Both the position numbers and the translations under genes were made by a program. A DNA stretch of 39,403 bases, from NCBI GenBank assembly GCA_029883975.1, contig JAOUIL010000023.1:1-39403 (forward strand), read 5' to 3'. Source of the stretch: Betaproteobacteria bacterium. GTDB taxonomy: Bacteria; Pseudomonadota; Gammaproteobacteria; Burkholderiales; SG8-39. Below the pieces are notes generated by a model, which did no database searches, was not told the origin of the DNA, and saw nothing but the letters and a program-made list of their open reading frames with translations. Below are positions 9,871-17,971 of this stretch, in pieces; the stretch's first letter is position 1, and every line of letters starts with the position of its first letter.

Positions 9871-10227
9871 ATGCGCACGCGGCAGAAGGGCATCACGCTG
9901 ATGGGGCTGATCATCGGCTCGTTCCTGCTCGTCCTGGTGGCGCTACTCGCCATGCGCCTGCTGCCTTCCTACATCGAGTACTTCACGATCAAGAAGAACC
10001 TCGTCTCCCTCGGCAAGGAGACGGCCGGCCGCGACGCCACGGCCAACGAGATCCGCCGCTCGTTCGAGAGCCGGACGGCGATCGACGACATCACCAGCAT
10101 CAAGTCGACCGACCTGGCGATCACGAAAGAGGGCAATGCCTACGTGATCGCCGCGAGCTACCGCCGCGAAGTCCCGCTGTTCGCCAACGTCGGCGTGTAC
10201 ATCGATTTCGAGGCCTCGTCCCGCTAG
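9871..10227 (+). CDS. DUF4845 single-span membrane protein
   Basis: 118 residues of unknown function. A short basic N-terminus (MRTRQKG) is followed by one membrane span at about 9-30 (ITLMGLIIGSFLLVLVALLAM) and a periplasmic or cytoplasmic domain ending VPLFANVGVYIDFEASS. The N-terminal segment looks a little like a pilin leader, but no clear prepilin cleavage site is present. DUF4845 genes sit between lepB and rnc in many betaproteobacteria and pseudomonads, as here. ATG 9871 has AGGAG (9859-9863) 7 nt upstream; ATG 9865 in the same frame is too close to it. Confidence 0.88.
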   Translation: MRTRQKGITLMGLIIGSFLLVLVALLAMRLLPSYIEYFTIKKNLVSLGKETAGRDATANEIRRSFESRTAIDDITSIKSTDLAITKEGNAYVIAASYRREVPLFANVGVYIDFEASSR

Positions 10228-10231
10228 GGCG

Positions 10232-10918
10232 GTGCGCGCAGACCGATTGCCGGACATCGCGGCGCTCGAGGAGCGGCTGGGCCATCACTTCCGGCGGAGC
10301 GATCTGCGCGATCAGGCGCTGACGCACCGCAGCTTCGGCGCGCCGAACAACGAGCGGCTCGAGTTTCTCGGCGACGGCGTGCTCGGCTGCGTGGTGGCCG
10401 AGGCGCTGCTGGAGAAGTTTCCCGACTGCAGTGAAGGCGAGCTATCCCGCTTGCGCGCCAGCCTGGTGCGCGAAGAGGCCCTGGCTGCCGTCGCCGCCAC
10501 GCTCGGCCTGACGGGGCATCTGCGCCTCGGGCGCGGCGAGACGGCCAGCGGCGGCGCCGAGCGGCCGTCGATCCTGGCAGACGCCCTGGAGGCGCTGTAC
10601 GGTGCGGTGTTCCTTGATGCAGGGTATGCAAGCGCGCGCGCCGTGGTGCGCGCCACGCTTGGTCCCGCGCTCGCGCAAGCTGATGTGCGCTCGGGCGGGA
10701 AGGACGCCAAGACCAGGCTTCAGGAGGTGCTGCAGAGCCGACGGCAGGGGCTGCCACGCTATGCGGTCACCGGCGTCCACGGCGCGGCGCATCAGCAGGT
10801 CTTCGATGTCGAGTGCACGGTCGACGGGCTGGCGCTGCAGGCGCGCGGCAGCGGCAGCTCGCGCCGTGCGGCGGAGCAGGTCGCGGCCGAGGCGATGCTG
10901 CGCCAGCTCCAAGCATGA
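10232..10918 (+). CDS. rnc: Ribonuclease III
   Basis: Double-strand-specific endoribonuclease for rRNA and mRNA processing. It has 228 residues. The catalytic domain has the signature NERLEFLGDGVL with Glu41, Glu44 and Asp48, plus Asp117 and Glu120 in ADALEALYGAVFLDAG. The double-stranded RNA-binding domain spans about 155-226 (KTRLQEVLQSRRQGLPRY, GSGSSRRAAEQVAAEAML). The signature has Gly where most relatives have Ser after the catalytic Asp; the metal ligands are intact. The start is GTG 10232, four bases after the DUF4845 stop; era overlaps its end by four bases. Confidence 0.96.
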   Translation: MRADRLPDIAALEERLGHHFRRSDLRDQALTHRSFGAPNNERLEFLGDGVLGCVVAEALLEKFPDCSEGELSRLRASLVREEALAAVAATLGLTGHLRLGRGETASGGAERPSILADALEALYGAVFLDAGYASARAVVRATLGPALAQADVRSGGKDAKTRLQEVLQSRRQGLPRYAVTGVHGAAHQQVFDVECTVDGLALQARGSGSSRRAAEQVAAEAMLRQLQA

Positions 10919-11799
10919 GCGCGTTCCGCAGCGGCAGCGTCGGGCTGCTCGGCCGGCCGAATACCGGCAAGTCGAGCCTGCTGAACCGGCTCCTCGGGCA
11001 AAAGCTGGCGATCGTCTCGCCGCGGGCGCAGACCACGCGCCACCTGCTCACCGGCATTCTGACCGGCCCCGACTACCAGATCGCCTTCGTCGATGCGCCC
11101 GGATTCCAGATCCGGCACCGCAACCTGCTCAACCGCTCGCTCAACCGGCGCGCGGGGGAGGCGGCGCGCGACGCGGACGTCGTCGCATTCGTGGTGGAGG
11201 CGTTGCGCTTCAACGAGCAGGACCGCGCGGCGCTCGGCCGCGCGCCCGAGGGCCGGCCGGTCGTGGCCGTGGTCAACATGATCGACAAGGTCCGACCTGC
11301 ATCGCGGCTGCTGCCGTACCTCGCGCGGCTGGCGGCACTGCATCCGTTCGCAGCCGTGGTGCCGGTGTCGGCGGTCACCGGCAGGAATGTCGGCGAACTG
11401 CTGCGCGTGTTGCGCGAACTGCTGCCGGAAGGCCCGCCGCAGTACCCGGCCGAGCAGCTGACGGACCGGGACGAGCGCTTCTTCGCCGCCGAGCTGCTGC
11501 GCGAGAAGCTCTTCCGCCAGCTGGGCGAGGAGCTGCCGTACCACTGCGAGGTGCGCATCGATACCTTCCGCGAGGAAGGTCGCCTGCGGCGCATCGACGC
11601 CACGCTCTGGGTCGAGCGCGAGGCGCACCGGCCCATCGTGCTCGGCGCCGGCGGGGCGCGCCTGAAGCGCATCGCCACCGATGCGCGCCGCGACATGGAG
11701 CGCATGTTCGGCGGCAAGGTGTTCCTGCAGGTCTGGGTCAAGGTGCGGCCGCGCTGGTCGGAGGACCCGCGCCTGATGCGCGAGCTGGGCTACACGTGA
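10915..11799 (+). CDS. era: Ribosome-assembly GTPase Era
   Basis: Binds the 3' end of 16S rRNA and helps 30S maturation. It has 294 residues: GTPase domain with G1 GRPNTGKS (13-20), G3 DAPG (60-63), SAVTG as G5, and a C-terminal KH domain (VLGAGGARLKRIATDARRDME, about 240-262). The G4 motif, normally NKxD, reads NMID at residues 121-124, so the conserved Lys is replaced by Met. G3 is DAPG rather than DTPG. ATG overlaps the rnc stop (ATGA), and recO overlaps its end (GTGA). The rnc-era-recO order confirms identity. Confidence 0.96.
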   Translation: MSAFRSGSVGLLGRPNTGKSSLLNRLLGQKLAIVSPRAQTTRHLLTGILTGPDYQIAFVDAPGFQIRHRNLLNRSLNRRAGEAARDADVVAFVVEALRFNEQDRAALGRAPEGRPVVAVVNMIDKVRPASRLLPYLARLAALHPFAAVVPVSAVTGRNVGELLRVLRELLPEGPPQYPAEQLTDRDERFFAAELLREKLFRQLGEELPYHCEVRIDTFREEGRLRRIDATLWVEREAHRPIVLGAGGARLKRIATDARRDMERMFGGKVFLQVWVKVRPRWSEDPRLMRELGYT

Positions 11800-12524
11800 G
11801 CCGGCGCCGTTTCGACCAGGAGCCGGGCTACGTGCTGCACACGTACCCCTACAAGGAGTCCAGCCTGATCGTCGAGGCGTTCTCGCGGCACGCGGGCCGC
11901 ATTGCCCTGCTGGCGCGGGGGGCGCGGCGCGCGCGCTCCGCCATCCGCGGGACGCTGCTCGCCTTCCATCCGCTGCGCCTGAGCTGGTCGGGCGCCGGTG
12001 AGCTGGCGACGCTCACGTCCGCCGAGTGGGTCGGCGGACATCGCGCGCTGGCCGGGATGGGCCTGATGTGTGGTTTTTATCTGAACGAGCTGATGCTCAG
12101 ACTGCTGCCGCGCGAAGATGCGCACGAAGCGCTGTTCGATGCCTATGCCGACGTCGTAGCGCGCCTCGCCGACGGCAGCGAGCCCGCGTCGCTGCTGCGC
12201 CGCTTCGAGCTGAGGTTGCTGCGCGAACTCGGGTATGCTCCGCCGCTTGACCGCGAGGCGGGCAGCGGCAGCCCGGTGCAGGCGGCGCTGCGCTACGCCT
12301 ATGCGCCGGACTCGGGGCCGCTGGCGGTGGACGATGCGCGGGCACTCGCGCAACCCGAACTGGTCGTGTCCGGGCAGACGCTGCTCGACATGGCGCGCGA
12401 GGACTTCTCGCGGCCGCAAACGCGCGAAGAATCCCGGCGCCTGATGCGCAGGCTGATCGCGGATCGGCTGCCGGGCCAGACCCTGAAAACGCGCGATGTG
12501 CTGAAGGAGCTGCAGGACCTATGA
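11796..12524 (+). CDS. recO: DNA repair protein RecO
   Basis: Recombination mediator that loads RecA with RecR at gaps. It has 242 residues from a GTG overlapping the era stop. The N-terminal OB fold contains [27 protein letters not shown], split here as [14 protein letters not shown] at 10-23 and the [14 protein letters not shown] region that follows, which is the diagnostic RecO pattern. The helical C-terminal part ends in [18 protein letters not shown]. No Cys4 zinc knuckle is present, as in other proteobacterial RecO. pdxJ overlaps its end, the usual recO-pdxJ pair. Confidence 0.95.
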   Translation: MSRRRFDQEPGYVLHTYPYKESSLIVEAFSRHAGRIALLARGARRARSAIRGTLLAFHPLRLSWSGAGELATLTSAEWVGGHRALAGMGLMCGFYLNELMLRLLPREDAHEALFDAYADVVARLADGSEPASLLRRFELRLLRELGYAPPLDREAGSGSPVQAALRYAYAPDSGPLAVDDARALAQPELVVSGQTLLDMAREDFSRPQTREESRRLMRRLIADRLPGQTLKTRDVLKELQDL

Positions 12525-13267
12525 TCGAGCTGGGCGTGAACGTCGATCACGTGGCGACCGTGCGGCAGGCGCGCTGCACCTACGAGCCCGACCCGGTGTG
12601 GGCGGCGGTCGAAGCGCACCTCGGGGGCGCGGACGGCATCACCGTGCACCTGCGCGAAGACCGCCGGCACATCCAGGACGAGGACGTGCGGCGCCTGCGC
12701 GAGCTGACGCACATCAAGCTCAACCTGGAAATGGCCGCCACCGACGAGATGGTGTCGGTGGCGCAGGGCATCCGCCCCGAAATGGCCATGCTGGTGCCCG
12801 AAGGCCGGCACGAAATCACCACCGAGGGCGGGCTCGACGTCGCCGGCCAGGAGGGGCGCCTGCGCGAGGTGGTGGCGCGGCTTGCCGCAAGCGGCATCGT
12901 GGTCTCGGTGTTCATCGACGCCGAGCTTGCGCAGGTCGAGGGCGCGCGCCGCATCGGCGCCGCCGTCTGCGAGGTGCACACGGGCCCGTATGCCCATGCG
13001 TTCCACGCCCGCGGCCGCGACGCGGAGGCGCCAGCCGTGGTCGCGGAGCTGGACAAGATCCGGCGGGCGGGCGAGCGCATCCGGGCGCTCGGCATGCGCT
13101 TCAATGCCGGTCACGCACTCAATTACTTCAACGTCGAGCCCGTCGCGCGCCTGCCGGGTCTGCGCGAGCTGCACATCGGCCACGCCATCGTCAGCCGCGC
13201 CGTGTTCGTCGGCATGCGCGAGGCGGTGCGCGAGATGAAGCAGCTCATGCGCCAGGCGGCCCGTTGA
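12521..13267 (+). CDS. pdxJ: Pyridoxine 5'-phosphate synthase PdxJ
   Basis: Condenses 1-deoxyxylulose 5-phosphate with 3-amino-2-oxopropyl phosphate to form pyridoxine 5'-phosphate, the last ring-forming step of vitamin B6 synthesis. It has 248 residues. Family motifs: [15 protein letters not shown] at the N-terminus, [53 protein letters not shown] and the closing [16 protein letters not shown] 12521 overlaps the recO stop, and acpS starts within its own stop codon, the same pdxJ-acpS coupling as in E. coli. Confidence 0.97.
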   Translation: MIELGVNVDHVATVRQARCTYEPDPVWAAVEAHLGGADGITVHLREDRRHIQDEDVRRLRELTHIKLNLEMAATDEMVSVAQGIRPEMAMLVPEGRHEITTEGGLDVAGQEGRLREVVARLAASGIVVSVFIDAELAQVEGARRIGAAVCEVHTGPYAHAFHARGRDAEAPAVVAELDKIRRAGERIRALGMRFNAGHALNYFNVEPVARLPGLRELHIGHAIVSRAVFVGMREAVREMKQLMRQAAR

Positions 13268-13647
13268 TTTACGGCGTCGGCACGGACCTCATCGAGATCC
13301 CGCGCATCGAGCGCGCGCTGGCGCGCTTCGGCGAGCGCTTCGCCGAGCGCATCCTGTGCGAGCCGGAGCTGCGCCGCTTTCGGGCGCACACCCGGCCCGC
13401 CTCCTACCTGGCGAAGCGCTTTGCCGCCAAGGAGGCCTTCACCAAGGCGCTGGGCACCGGCATCCACGCGCCGGCCAACTGGCACGGCGTCTGGGTCATC
13501 AATCAGCGCTCCGGCAAGCCGCAGCTCGAATATTCCGCGCCGCTGGCGGAGCTGCTGGAGGCGCGCGGCATCCGGCGCTCGCACCTGACGCTCACCGACG
13601 AGCGCGGCATGGCCGCGGCGACCGTGATCCTCGAATGCGACGCATAA
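13264..13647 (+). CDS. acpS: Holo-[acyl-carrier-protein] synthase AcpS
   Basis: Transfers 4'-phosphopantetheine from CoA to Ser37 of AcpP, encoded at 1334-1573. It has 127 residues. Mg-binding Asp8 lies in GVGTDLIEI and Glu57 in [15 protein letters not shown], the two AcpS signatures. The start is TTG 13264, which overlaps the pdxJ stop (TTGA) and gives MIYGVGTDL, the normal N-terminus. No upstream in-frame start makes sense. The 3' end runs 13 nt past the nagZ ATG. Confidence 0.95.
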   Translation: MIYGVGTDLIEIPRIERALARFGERFAERILCEPELRRFRAHTRPASYLAKRFAAKEAFTKALGTGIHAPANWHGVWVINQRSGKPQLEYSAPLAELLEARGIRRSHLTLTDERGMAAATVILECDA

Positions 13648-14663
13648 GGGCGCGCCTGCCGCTGGGGCCAGTGATGCTCGACCCCTCGGGCCCGGTGCTG
13701 ACGGACGACGATCGCCGCCGCCTGCGGCACCCTGCGGCCGGCGGCGTGATCCTCTTCGCGCGCAACTACGAGAACGCGGCACAGCTGGCCGCGCTGACGG
13801 CGGAACTGCGCGCGCTGCGCGAGCCGCAGCTGCTGATCGGCGTGGATCACGAGGGCGGGCGCGTCCAGCGCTTTCGCGAGGGTTTTTCGCCGCTGCCGCC
13901 GATGCGCGCGCTGGGCCAGCTCTGGGATCGCGACCGGGAGGCGGGCAGGGACGCCGCGCATGCGGCCGGCTATGTCGTCGGCGCCGAGCTGGCAGCGCAT
14001 GGCCTGGATTTCAGCTTCACCCCGGTGCTGGACCTGGACTACGGCGCGAGCTCGGTGATCGGCGATCGCGCGCTGCACTACGACCCGCTCGCGGTGGGCG
14101 CGCTGGGGTCCGCCCTGATCCGCGGCCTAGCCGAGAGCGGAATGGCTGCCGTGGCCAAGCATTTCCCCGGACATGGATTCGCGGCTGCGGACTCCCACGT
14201 CGCGGTGCCGGTCGATGCCCGTCCGCTGGCGGACATCCTGCGCAAGGACCTCGCGCCCTACCGCGCGGCGATCGAGGCGGGGCTTGCGGCGGTCATGCCG
14301 GCGCACGTCATCTTTTCGCAGATCGACAACGAGCCGGCCGGCTATTCCCGGGTCTGGCTGCAGGAGGTACTACGCGGGCGCCTCGGCTTCACCGGCATGA
14401 TCTTCAGCGACGATCTGTCCATGGAAGGCGCGAGCACCGCGGGCGGCGTCGTGCAACGCGCGCACGCCGCGCTGCAAGCGGGATGCGACATGGTCCTGCT
14501 GTGCAACGATCCCGGCGGACAGGACCGGTTGCTCGACGGCCTGGCCCGGAACGCGCTCGCGGCGCCCGAGCGCGCCGCACGCATGCGCCACCGCGGGGGG
14601 CGCGACCTGCGACGCAGCGTCGCTTTCCGGAAGGCGCAGGACGCGCTGCAGGCGCTCGCCTAG
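13635..14663 (+). CDS. nagZ: Beta-N-acetylhexosaminidase NagZ
   Basis: Cytoplasmic glycoside hydrolase family 3 enzyme that removes GlcNAc from muropeptides during cell-wall recycling. It has 342 residues from ATG 13635. Key motifs: LIGVDHEGGRVQRFREGF, VAKHFPGHGFAAADSH (catalytic His/Asp loop), and FSDDLSMEGA with the nucleophile Asp. Homologues normally begin around LPLGPVMLD. CTG 13656 lies 5 nt after AAGGG (13646-13650) and would produce exactly that length, so the ATG (which lacks a Shine-Dalgarno) may not be the true start. The stop abuts the efp stop on the other strand. Confidence 0.94.
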   Translation: MRRIRARLPLGPVMLDPSGPVLTDDDRRRLRHPAAGGVILFARNYENAAQLAALTAELRALREPQLLIGVDHEGGRVQRFREGFSPLPPMRALGQLWDRDREAGRDAAHAAGYVVGAELAAHGLDFSFTPVLDLDYGASSVIGDRALHYDPLAVGALGSALIRGLAESGMAAVAKHFPGHGFAAADSHVAVPVDARPLADILRKDLAPYRAAIEAGLAAVMPAHVIFSQIDNEPAGYSRVWLQEVLRGRLGFTGMIFSDDLSMEGASTAGGVVQRAHAALQAGCDMVLLCNDPGGQDRLLDGLARNALAAPERAARMRHRGGRDLRRSVAFRKAQDALQALA

Positions 14664-15230
14664 CTAGGCGCGCTCCATGTAGGTGCCTTCGTTGGTGTCG
14701 ATCTTGATCTTTTCGCCCTTGTTGATGAAGGGCGGCACCTGCACCGTGATGCCGGTTTCCATGGTCGCCGGCTTGAAGGTATTGGTCGCCGTCGCGTTCC
14801 TGATGCCGGGCTCGGTGTCCACCACGGTCAGCACGACCGAGGGCGGGATCTCCATGCCGATGGCGCGGCCGTTGTAGAAGTTGATCTGCACCTCGGAATT
14901 GGGCAGCAGGTAGCCGGCCTGCCCCTCGAGGAACTCGGCGGGCAGGGTGAGCTGCTCGTAGTTCTCCTTGTCCATGAACACGTAGCCGGACCCGTCCTGG
15001 TACAGGTACTCCATGGCGCGCGCGTCGACGAAGGCGCGCTCCACCTTGTCCTCCGTGCGGAAGCGCTGGTTGGTCTTGGTGCCGGACTCGATGTCCTTCA
15101 TCTCCACCTGCATGAACGCGCCGCCACGCCCGCCGACGTGCACGTGGTAGCACTTCAGCACGCGCCAGACGCGCTTGTCCCACTCGATCAGATTGCCGAC
15201 GCGGATCTCGACTGCGGATACTTTCGCCAT
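14664..15230 (-). CDS. efp: Elongation factor P (unusual subtype)
   Basis: Relieves ribosome stalling at polyproline. It has 188 residues with the three beta-barrel domains: KOW-like N-domain to about 65, central domain with FMDKENYEQLTLP, and C-terminal domain ending GEKIKIDTNEGTYMERA, the EF-P signature. The domain I loop that carries the modified residue reads HVGGRGGAF: Arg35 at the tip, where E. coli and many alphaproteobacterial homologues have Lys and where the rhamnosylated type has Arg. Overall wording (RFRTEDKVERAFVD, VPPFINKGEKI) resembles alphaproteobacterial EF-P more than the usual betaproteobacterial type. It is a single gene, inserted against the direction of its neighbours. 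Confidence 0.95.
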   Translation of the reverse strand: MAKVSAVEIRVGNLIEWDKRVWRVLKCYHVHVGGRGGAFMQVEMKDIESGTKTNQRFRTEDKVERAFVDARAMEYLYQDGSGYVFMDKENYEQLTLPAEFLEGQAGYLLPNSEVQINFYNGRAIGMEIPPSVVLTVVDTEPGIRNATATNTFKPATMETGITVQVPPFINKGEKIKIDTNEGTYMERA

Positions 15231-15259
15231 GACGATCGGTATTGAGGAAAAAGGCGCGA

Positions 15260-15265
15260 ATTCTA
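15260..15265 (-). promoter_or_regulatory. -10 box for efp
   Basis: On the minus strand this reads TAGAAT, preceded by TG (TGTAGAAT). It lies 29 nt upstream of the efp ATG, predicting a leader of about 20 nt. The uvrC box on the plus strand lies 22 bp away. Confidence 0.45.
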
Positions 15266-15287
15266 CACTGATTGCACCCCGCGGCGC

Positions 15288-15293
15288 TAGAAT
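15288..15293 (+). promoter_or_regulatory. -10 box for uvrC, close to the start codon
   Basis: GC-TAGAAT with only 9 nt between the box and the uvrC ATG at 15303. A start of transcription 6-8 nt after the box leaves a leader of about 0-3 nt, so uvrC mRNA is probably leaderless. No good -35 is seen. Confidence 0.5.
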
Positions 15294-15302
15294 TCCGCTC
15301 CG

Positions 15303-17069
15303 ATGGACGACGCGCCGTTCGACGCCAAGCGCTTCGTGGCCGGCCTGCCGAGCCTGCCCGGGGTGTACCGCATGCTGGGCGCGAACGGCGAAGCGCTCTA
15401 CGTGGGCAAGGCGCGCGACCTGCGCAAGCGCGTGTCGTCCTATTTCCAGAGGAGCGTCCCGAGCCCCCGCATCCGCATGATGCTGGGCCAGCTGGCGCGC
15501 GTCGAGGTGACGGCCACGCGCTCCGAGGACGAGGCCCTGCTGCTCGAGAACAACCTGATCAAGAGCCTCGCGCCGCGCTACAACATCGTTTTCCGGGACG
15601 ACAAGTCGTATCCGTACCTGATGCTCAGCGGGCATCGTTTTCCGCGGCTGGGCTTCCATCGCGGGGCGCGCGACGCGGCGCACCGCTACTTCGGACCCTT
15701 CCCGCACGCGCACGCAGTGCGCGAAAGCATTCAGCTGCTGCAGCGCGTGTTCCGGCTGCGCACCTGCGAGGACTCCGTGTTCGAGAACCGCTCGCGCCCG
15801 TGCCTGCTGCACCAGATCCGGCGCTGTTCCGCGCCGTGCACCGGCGAAATCGGCGAGCAGGAGTACGCGCAGGACGTGGAGCACGCGGCGCTGTTCCTGC
15901 GCGGGCGCGAAGACGACGTCATCCGCAGCCTCACGGAGCGCATGCAGGCGGCATCGGTGCGGCGGCACTACGAGCTCGCCGCCGCGCTGCGCGACCAGGT
16001 GCGCGCGCTGTCGCGGGTCCAGGCGCGGCAGTACGTGGAGTCCGAGCAGGGCGTCGAGGCCGACGTGGTGGCCTGCGCGGCGGAAGGCGGCTCGGTGTGC
16101 GTGAACCTAGTCATGATCCGCGGCGGCCGCCACGTCGGCGACCGCAGCTTTTTTCCCGCCAACGCGGATGCGGCCGGTCCGGCCGAGGTGCTGCAGGCCT
16201 TTCTCGAGCAGCACTACGTCGAGCAGCCCAGGCCGCCCCTGGTGCTCGCCAACCATGCGGTGGAGTTCGGCGCACTCGTGCCGCAGCAAGGCGAGCGCCG
16301 CGTCTGGCTGGACATGGCCTACAAGAACGCGCAGCTCGCGCTGCAGCAGCGCGAGCGCGAGAGGAGCGCCCAGGAGGGGCGCCTGGCGGCATTGCACGAG
16401 GCGCTCGGGCTCGCCGACTCCGCGCAGCGCATCGAATGCTTCGACATCAGCCACACCATGGGAGAGGCAGCGGTCGCCTCGTGCGTCGTGTACGACCACC
16501 ACGCCATGCAGAAGGGCGAGTACCGGCGCTACAACATGCGCGACATCACGCCCGGGGACGACTACGCCGCCATGCGCCAGGCGCTGGCGCGGCGCTACGA
16601 GCGCGTGGGGCTCGAGGACGGCAAGGTCCCGGACCTGGTGCTGGTCGACGGCGGCCGTGGGCAGGCGAGCGCGGCGCGCGCCGCGCTGGCGGAGCTCGGC
16701 ATGAACGACGTCGGCGTGGTCGGCGTCGCGAAGGGACCGGGGCGCAAGCCCGGCCTGGAGGAGCTGGTGATCGAGGGGGAGGGCATCGCCGTGCGCCTCC
16801 CGCCCACCCACCCAGGTCTGCATCTCATCCAGCAGATCCGCGACGAGGCGCATCGCTTCGCCATCGTCGGCCATCGCGCGCGGCGCGCCAAGGCGCGCAC
16901 CACGTCGTCGCTCACGCAGATCCCGGGCGTCGGCGCGCGGCGCCGGCAGCAGCTGCTCGCGCACTTCGGCGGGCTGCGGGAAGTGCAGTCCGCGGCGGTC
17001 GACGACCTCGTCCGCGTCGAAGGCATCAGCCGTCCCCTGGCCGAGCGCATCTACAAGGCGCTGCACTGA
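15303..17069 (+). CDS. uvrC: Excinuclease ABC subunit UvrC
   Basis: Makes both incisions in UvrABC nucleotide excision repair. It has 588 residues. The GIY-YIG nuclease domain spans about 16-95 (GVYRM, ALYVGKARDLRKRVSSYF) for the 3' cut. A UVR motif lies at about 200-235 (DDVIRSLTERMQAAS, YELAAALRDQ). The RNase H-like 5' nuclease domain contains ECFDISHTMGEAAVAS and LVDGGRGQ, followed by a helix-hairpin-helix region (IPGVGARRRQQLL, VEGISRPLAERIY) at the end. No Shine-Dalgarno precedes the ATG, in line with leaderless expression. pgsA overlaps its stop. Confidence 0.97.
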   Translation: MDDAPFDAKRFVAGLPSLPGVYRMLGANGEALYVGKARDLRKRVSSYFQRSVPSPRIRMMLGQLARVEVTATRSEDEALLLENNLIKSLAPRYNIVFRDDKSYPYLMLSGHRFPRLGFHRGARDAAHRYFGPFPHAHAVRESIQLLQRVFRLRTCEDSVFENRSRPCLLHQIRRCSAPCTGEIGEQEYAQDVEHAALFLRGREDDVIRSLTERMQAASVRRHYELAAALRDQVRALSRVQARQYVESEQGVEADVVACAAEGGSVCVNLVMIRGGRHVGDRSFFPANADAAGPAEVLQAFLEQHYVEQPRPPLVLANHAVEFGALVPQQGERRVWLDMAYKNAQLALQQRERERSAQEGRLAALHEALGLADSAQRIECFDISHTMGEAAVASCVVYDHHAMQKGEYRRYNMRDITPGDDYAAMRQALARRYERVGLEDGKVPDLVLVDGGRGQASAARAALAELGMNDVGVVGVAKGPGRKPGLEELVIEGEGIAVRLPPTHPGLHLIQQIRDEAHRFAIVGHRARRAKARTTSSLTQIPGVGARRRQQLLAHFGGLREVQSAAVDDLVRVEGISRPLAERIYKALH

Positions 17070-17635
17070 TGCCGCTGAACGCACCGAACCTCGTCACCTG
17101 GCTGCGGATCGTGCTCATTCCGCTGCTGATCGGCATCTTCTACGTGCCGGACGCGTGGCTCACGCCGGCCGGCAAGAACGTCGCTGCCTGCGCCGTGTTC
17201 GTGGTGGCGGCGTTGAGCGACTGGCTGGACGGTTACCTGGCGCGAGCGCTCAACCAGACGTCCGCCTTCGGGGCGTTCCTCGACCCGGTGGCCGACAAGC
17301 TGATCGTCGCTGCGGCGCTGATCGTGCTGCTCAACCTGGGCCGCGTGGAGCCGCTCATCGCGCTGATCATCATCGGCCGGGAGATCGCCATTTCGGCGCT
17401 GCGCGAATGGATGGCGAAGCTCGGCCAGGCCGGCAGCGTCGCGGTGGCCTTCATCGGCAAGGTGAAGACCGCCACGCAGATGGTCGCCATCCCGTTGCTG
17501 CTGTTCCACGACGACGTGCTCGGTATCGTGAGCGCCCATCGCCTGGGAACCGTGCTGATCTACGCCGCCGCGGCGCTCACGGTCGCCTCCATGGCCCACT
17601 ACCTGCGGCGCGCGCTGCCCCATGCGGGCGGATGA
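17069..17635 (+). CDS. pgsA: CDP-diacylglycerol--glycerol-3-phosphate 3-phosphatidyltransferase PgsA
   Basis: Makes phosphatidylglycerophosphate, the committed step of phosphatidylglycerol and cardiolipin synthesis, in the inner membrane. It has 188 residues with several membrane spans. The CDP-alcohol phosphotransferase motif is complete: Asp51, Asp54-Gly55, Ala58-Arg59, Gly68, Asp72 and Asp76 (DWLDGYLAR then FGAFLDPVADK). ATG 17069 overlaps the uvrC stop (TGATG). The uvrC-pgsA pair followed by tRNA genes is conserved with E. coli. Confidence 0.96.
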   Translation: MPLNAPNLVTWLRIVLIPLLIGIFYVPDAWLTPAGKNVAACAVFVVAALSDWLDGYLARALNQTSAFGAFLDPVADKLIVAAALIVLLNLGRVEPLIALIIIGREIAISALREWMAKLGQAGSVAVAFIGKVKTATQMVAIPLLLFHDDVLGIVSAHRLGTVLIYAAAALTVASMAHYLRRALPHAGG

Positions 17636-17637
17636 GC

Positions 17638-17643
17638 TATAAT
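17638..17643 (+). promoter_or_regulatory. -10 box of the tRNA cluster
   Basis: A perfect TATAAT overlaps the pgsA 3' end zone and sits 15 nt before the first base of tRNA-Gly, predicting a start near 17650 and a short 5' leader for RNase P. Confidence 0.6.
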
Positions 17644-17658
17644 TTCCGGCCCCACGAT

Positions 17659-17734
17659 GCGGGAGTAGCTCAGTTGGTAGAGCGCAACCTTGCCAAGGTT
17701 GAGGTCGCGAGTTCGAGACTCGTCTCCCGCTCCA
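17659..17734 (+). tRNA. glyW: tRNA-Gly (anticodon GCC)
   Basis: A 76-nt cloverleaf. Acceptor GCGGGAG pairs with CTCCCGC, anticodon stem CAACC/GGTTG holds loop TTGCCAA with anticodon GCC, the T arm is GTTCGAGAC-like, and the CCA end is encoded (17732-17734). It is the first of three tRNAs after pgsA, corresponding to E. coli glyW. Confidence 0.97.
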
Positions 17735-17744
17735 GATTAGGCTA

Positions 17745-17766
17745 GGGAAGACGGGTCCGTCTTCCC
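17745..17766 (+). other. Perfect hairpin between tRNA-Gly and tRNA-Cys
   Basis: GGGAAGACGG (17745-17754) is the exact reverse complement of CCGTCTTCCC (17757-17766), with two bases between. There is no T-run after it, so it is more likely an RNA-processing or stability hairpin in the polycistronic tRNA precursor than an efficient terminator. Confidence 0.55.
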
Positions 17767-17785
17767 GTCCTCCAGTGCATCCCCT

Positions 17786-17859
17786 GGCGGGATGGCAGAG
17801 TGGTCATGCAGCGGCCTGCAAAGCCGTCTACGCCGGTTCGATTCCGACTCCCGCCTCCA
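17786..17859 (+). tRNA. cysT: tRNA-Cys (anticodon GCA)
   Basis: A 74-nt cloverleaf. Acceptor GGCGGGA pairs with TCCCGCC, anticodon loop CTGCAAA carries GCA, the T arm contains GTTCGATTC, and CCA is encoded (17857-17859). It corresponds to E. coli cysT in the same gene order. Confidence 0.97.
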
Positions 17860-17882
17860 CAAGATCCGCGCAGCGCGCACCC

Positions 17883-17969
17883 GCCCGGGTGGCGAAACTG
17901 GTAGACGCAAGGGACTTAAAATCCCTCGGCCGCAAGGCCGTGCCGGTTCGAGTCCGGCCCCGGGCACCA
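17883..17969 (+). tRNA. leuZ: tRNA-Leu (anticodon TAA)
   Basis: An 87-nt class II tRNA. Acceptor GCCCGGG pairs with CCCGGGC, anticodon loop CTTAAAA carries TAA, the variable arm is CTCGGCCGCAAGGCCGTG, the T arm is GTTCGAGTC, and CCA is encoded (17967-17969). It corresponds to E. coli leuZ. Its 3' end lies 2 nt from the convergent kinase gene, with no terminator between. Confidence 0.97.
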
Positions 17970-17971
17970 GA

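Noticed and set aside
17737-17967. Minus-strand open frame over tRNA-Cys and tRNA-Leu (76 codons, with ESNRRRR)
   Set aside because: This protein pattern is a known false annotation produced by the antisense of tRNA genes.
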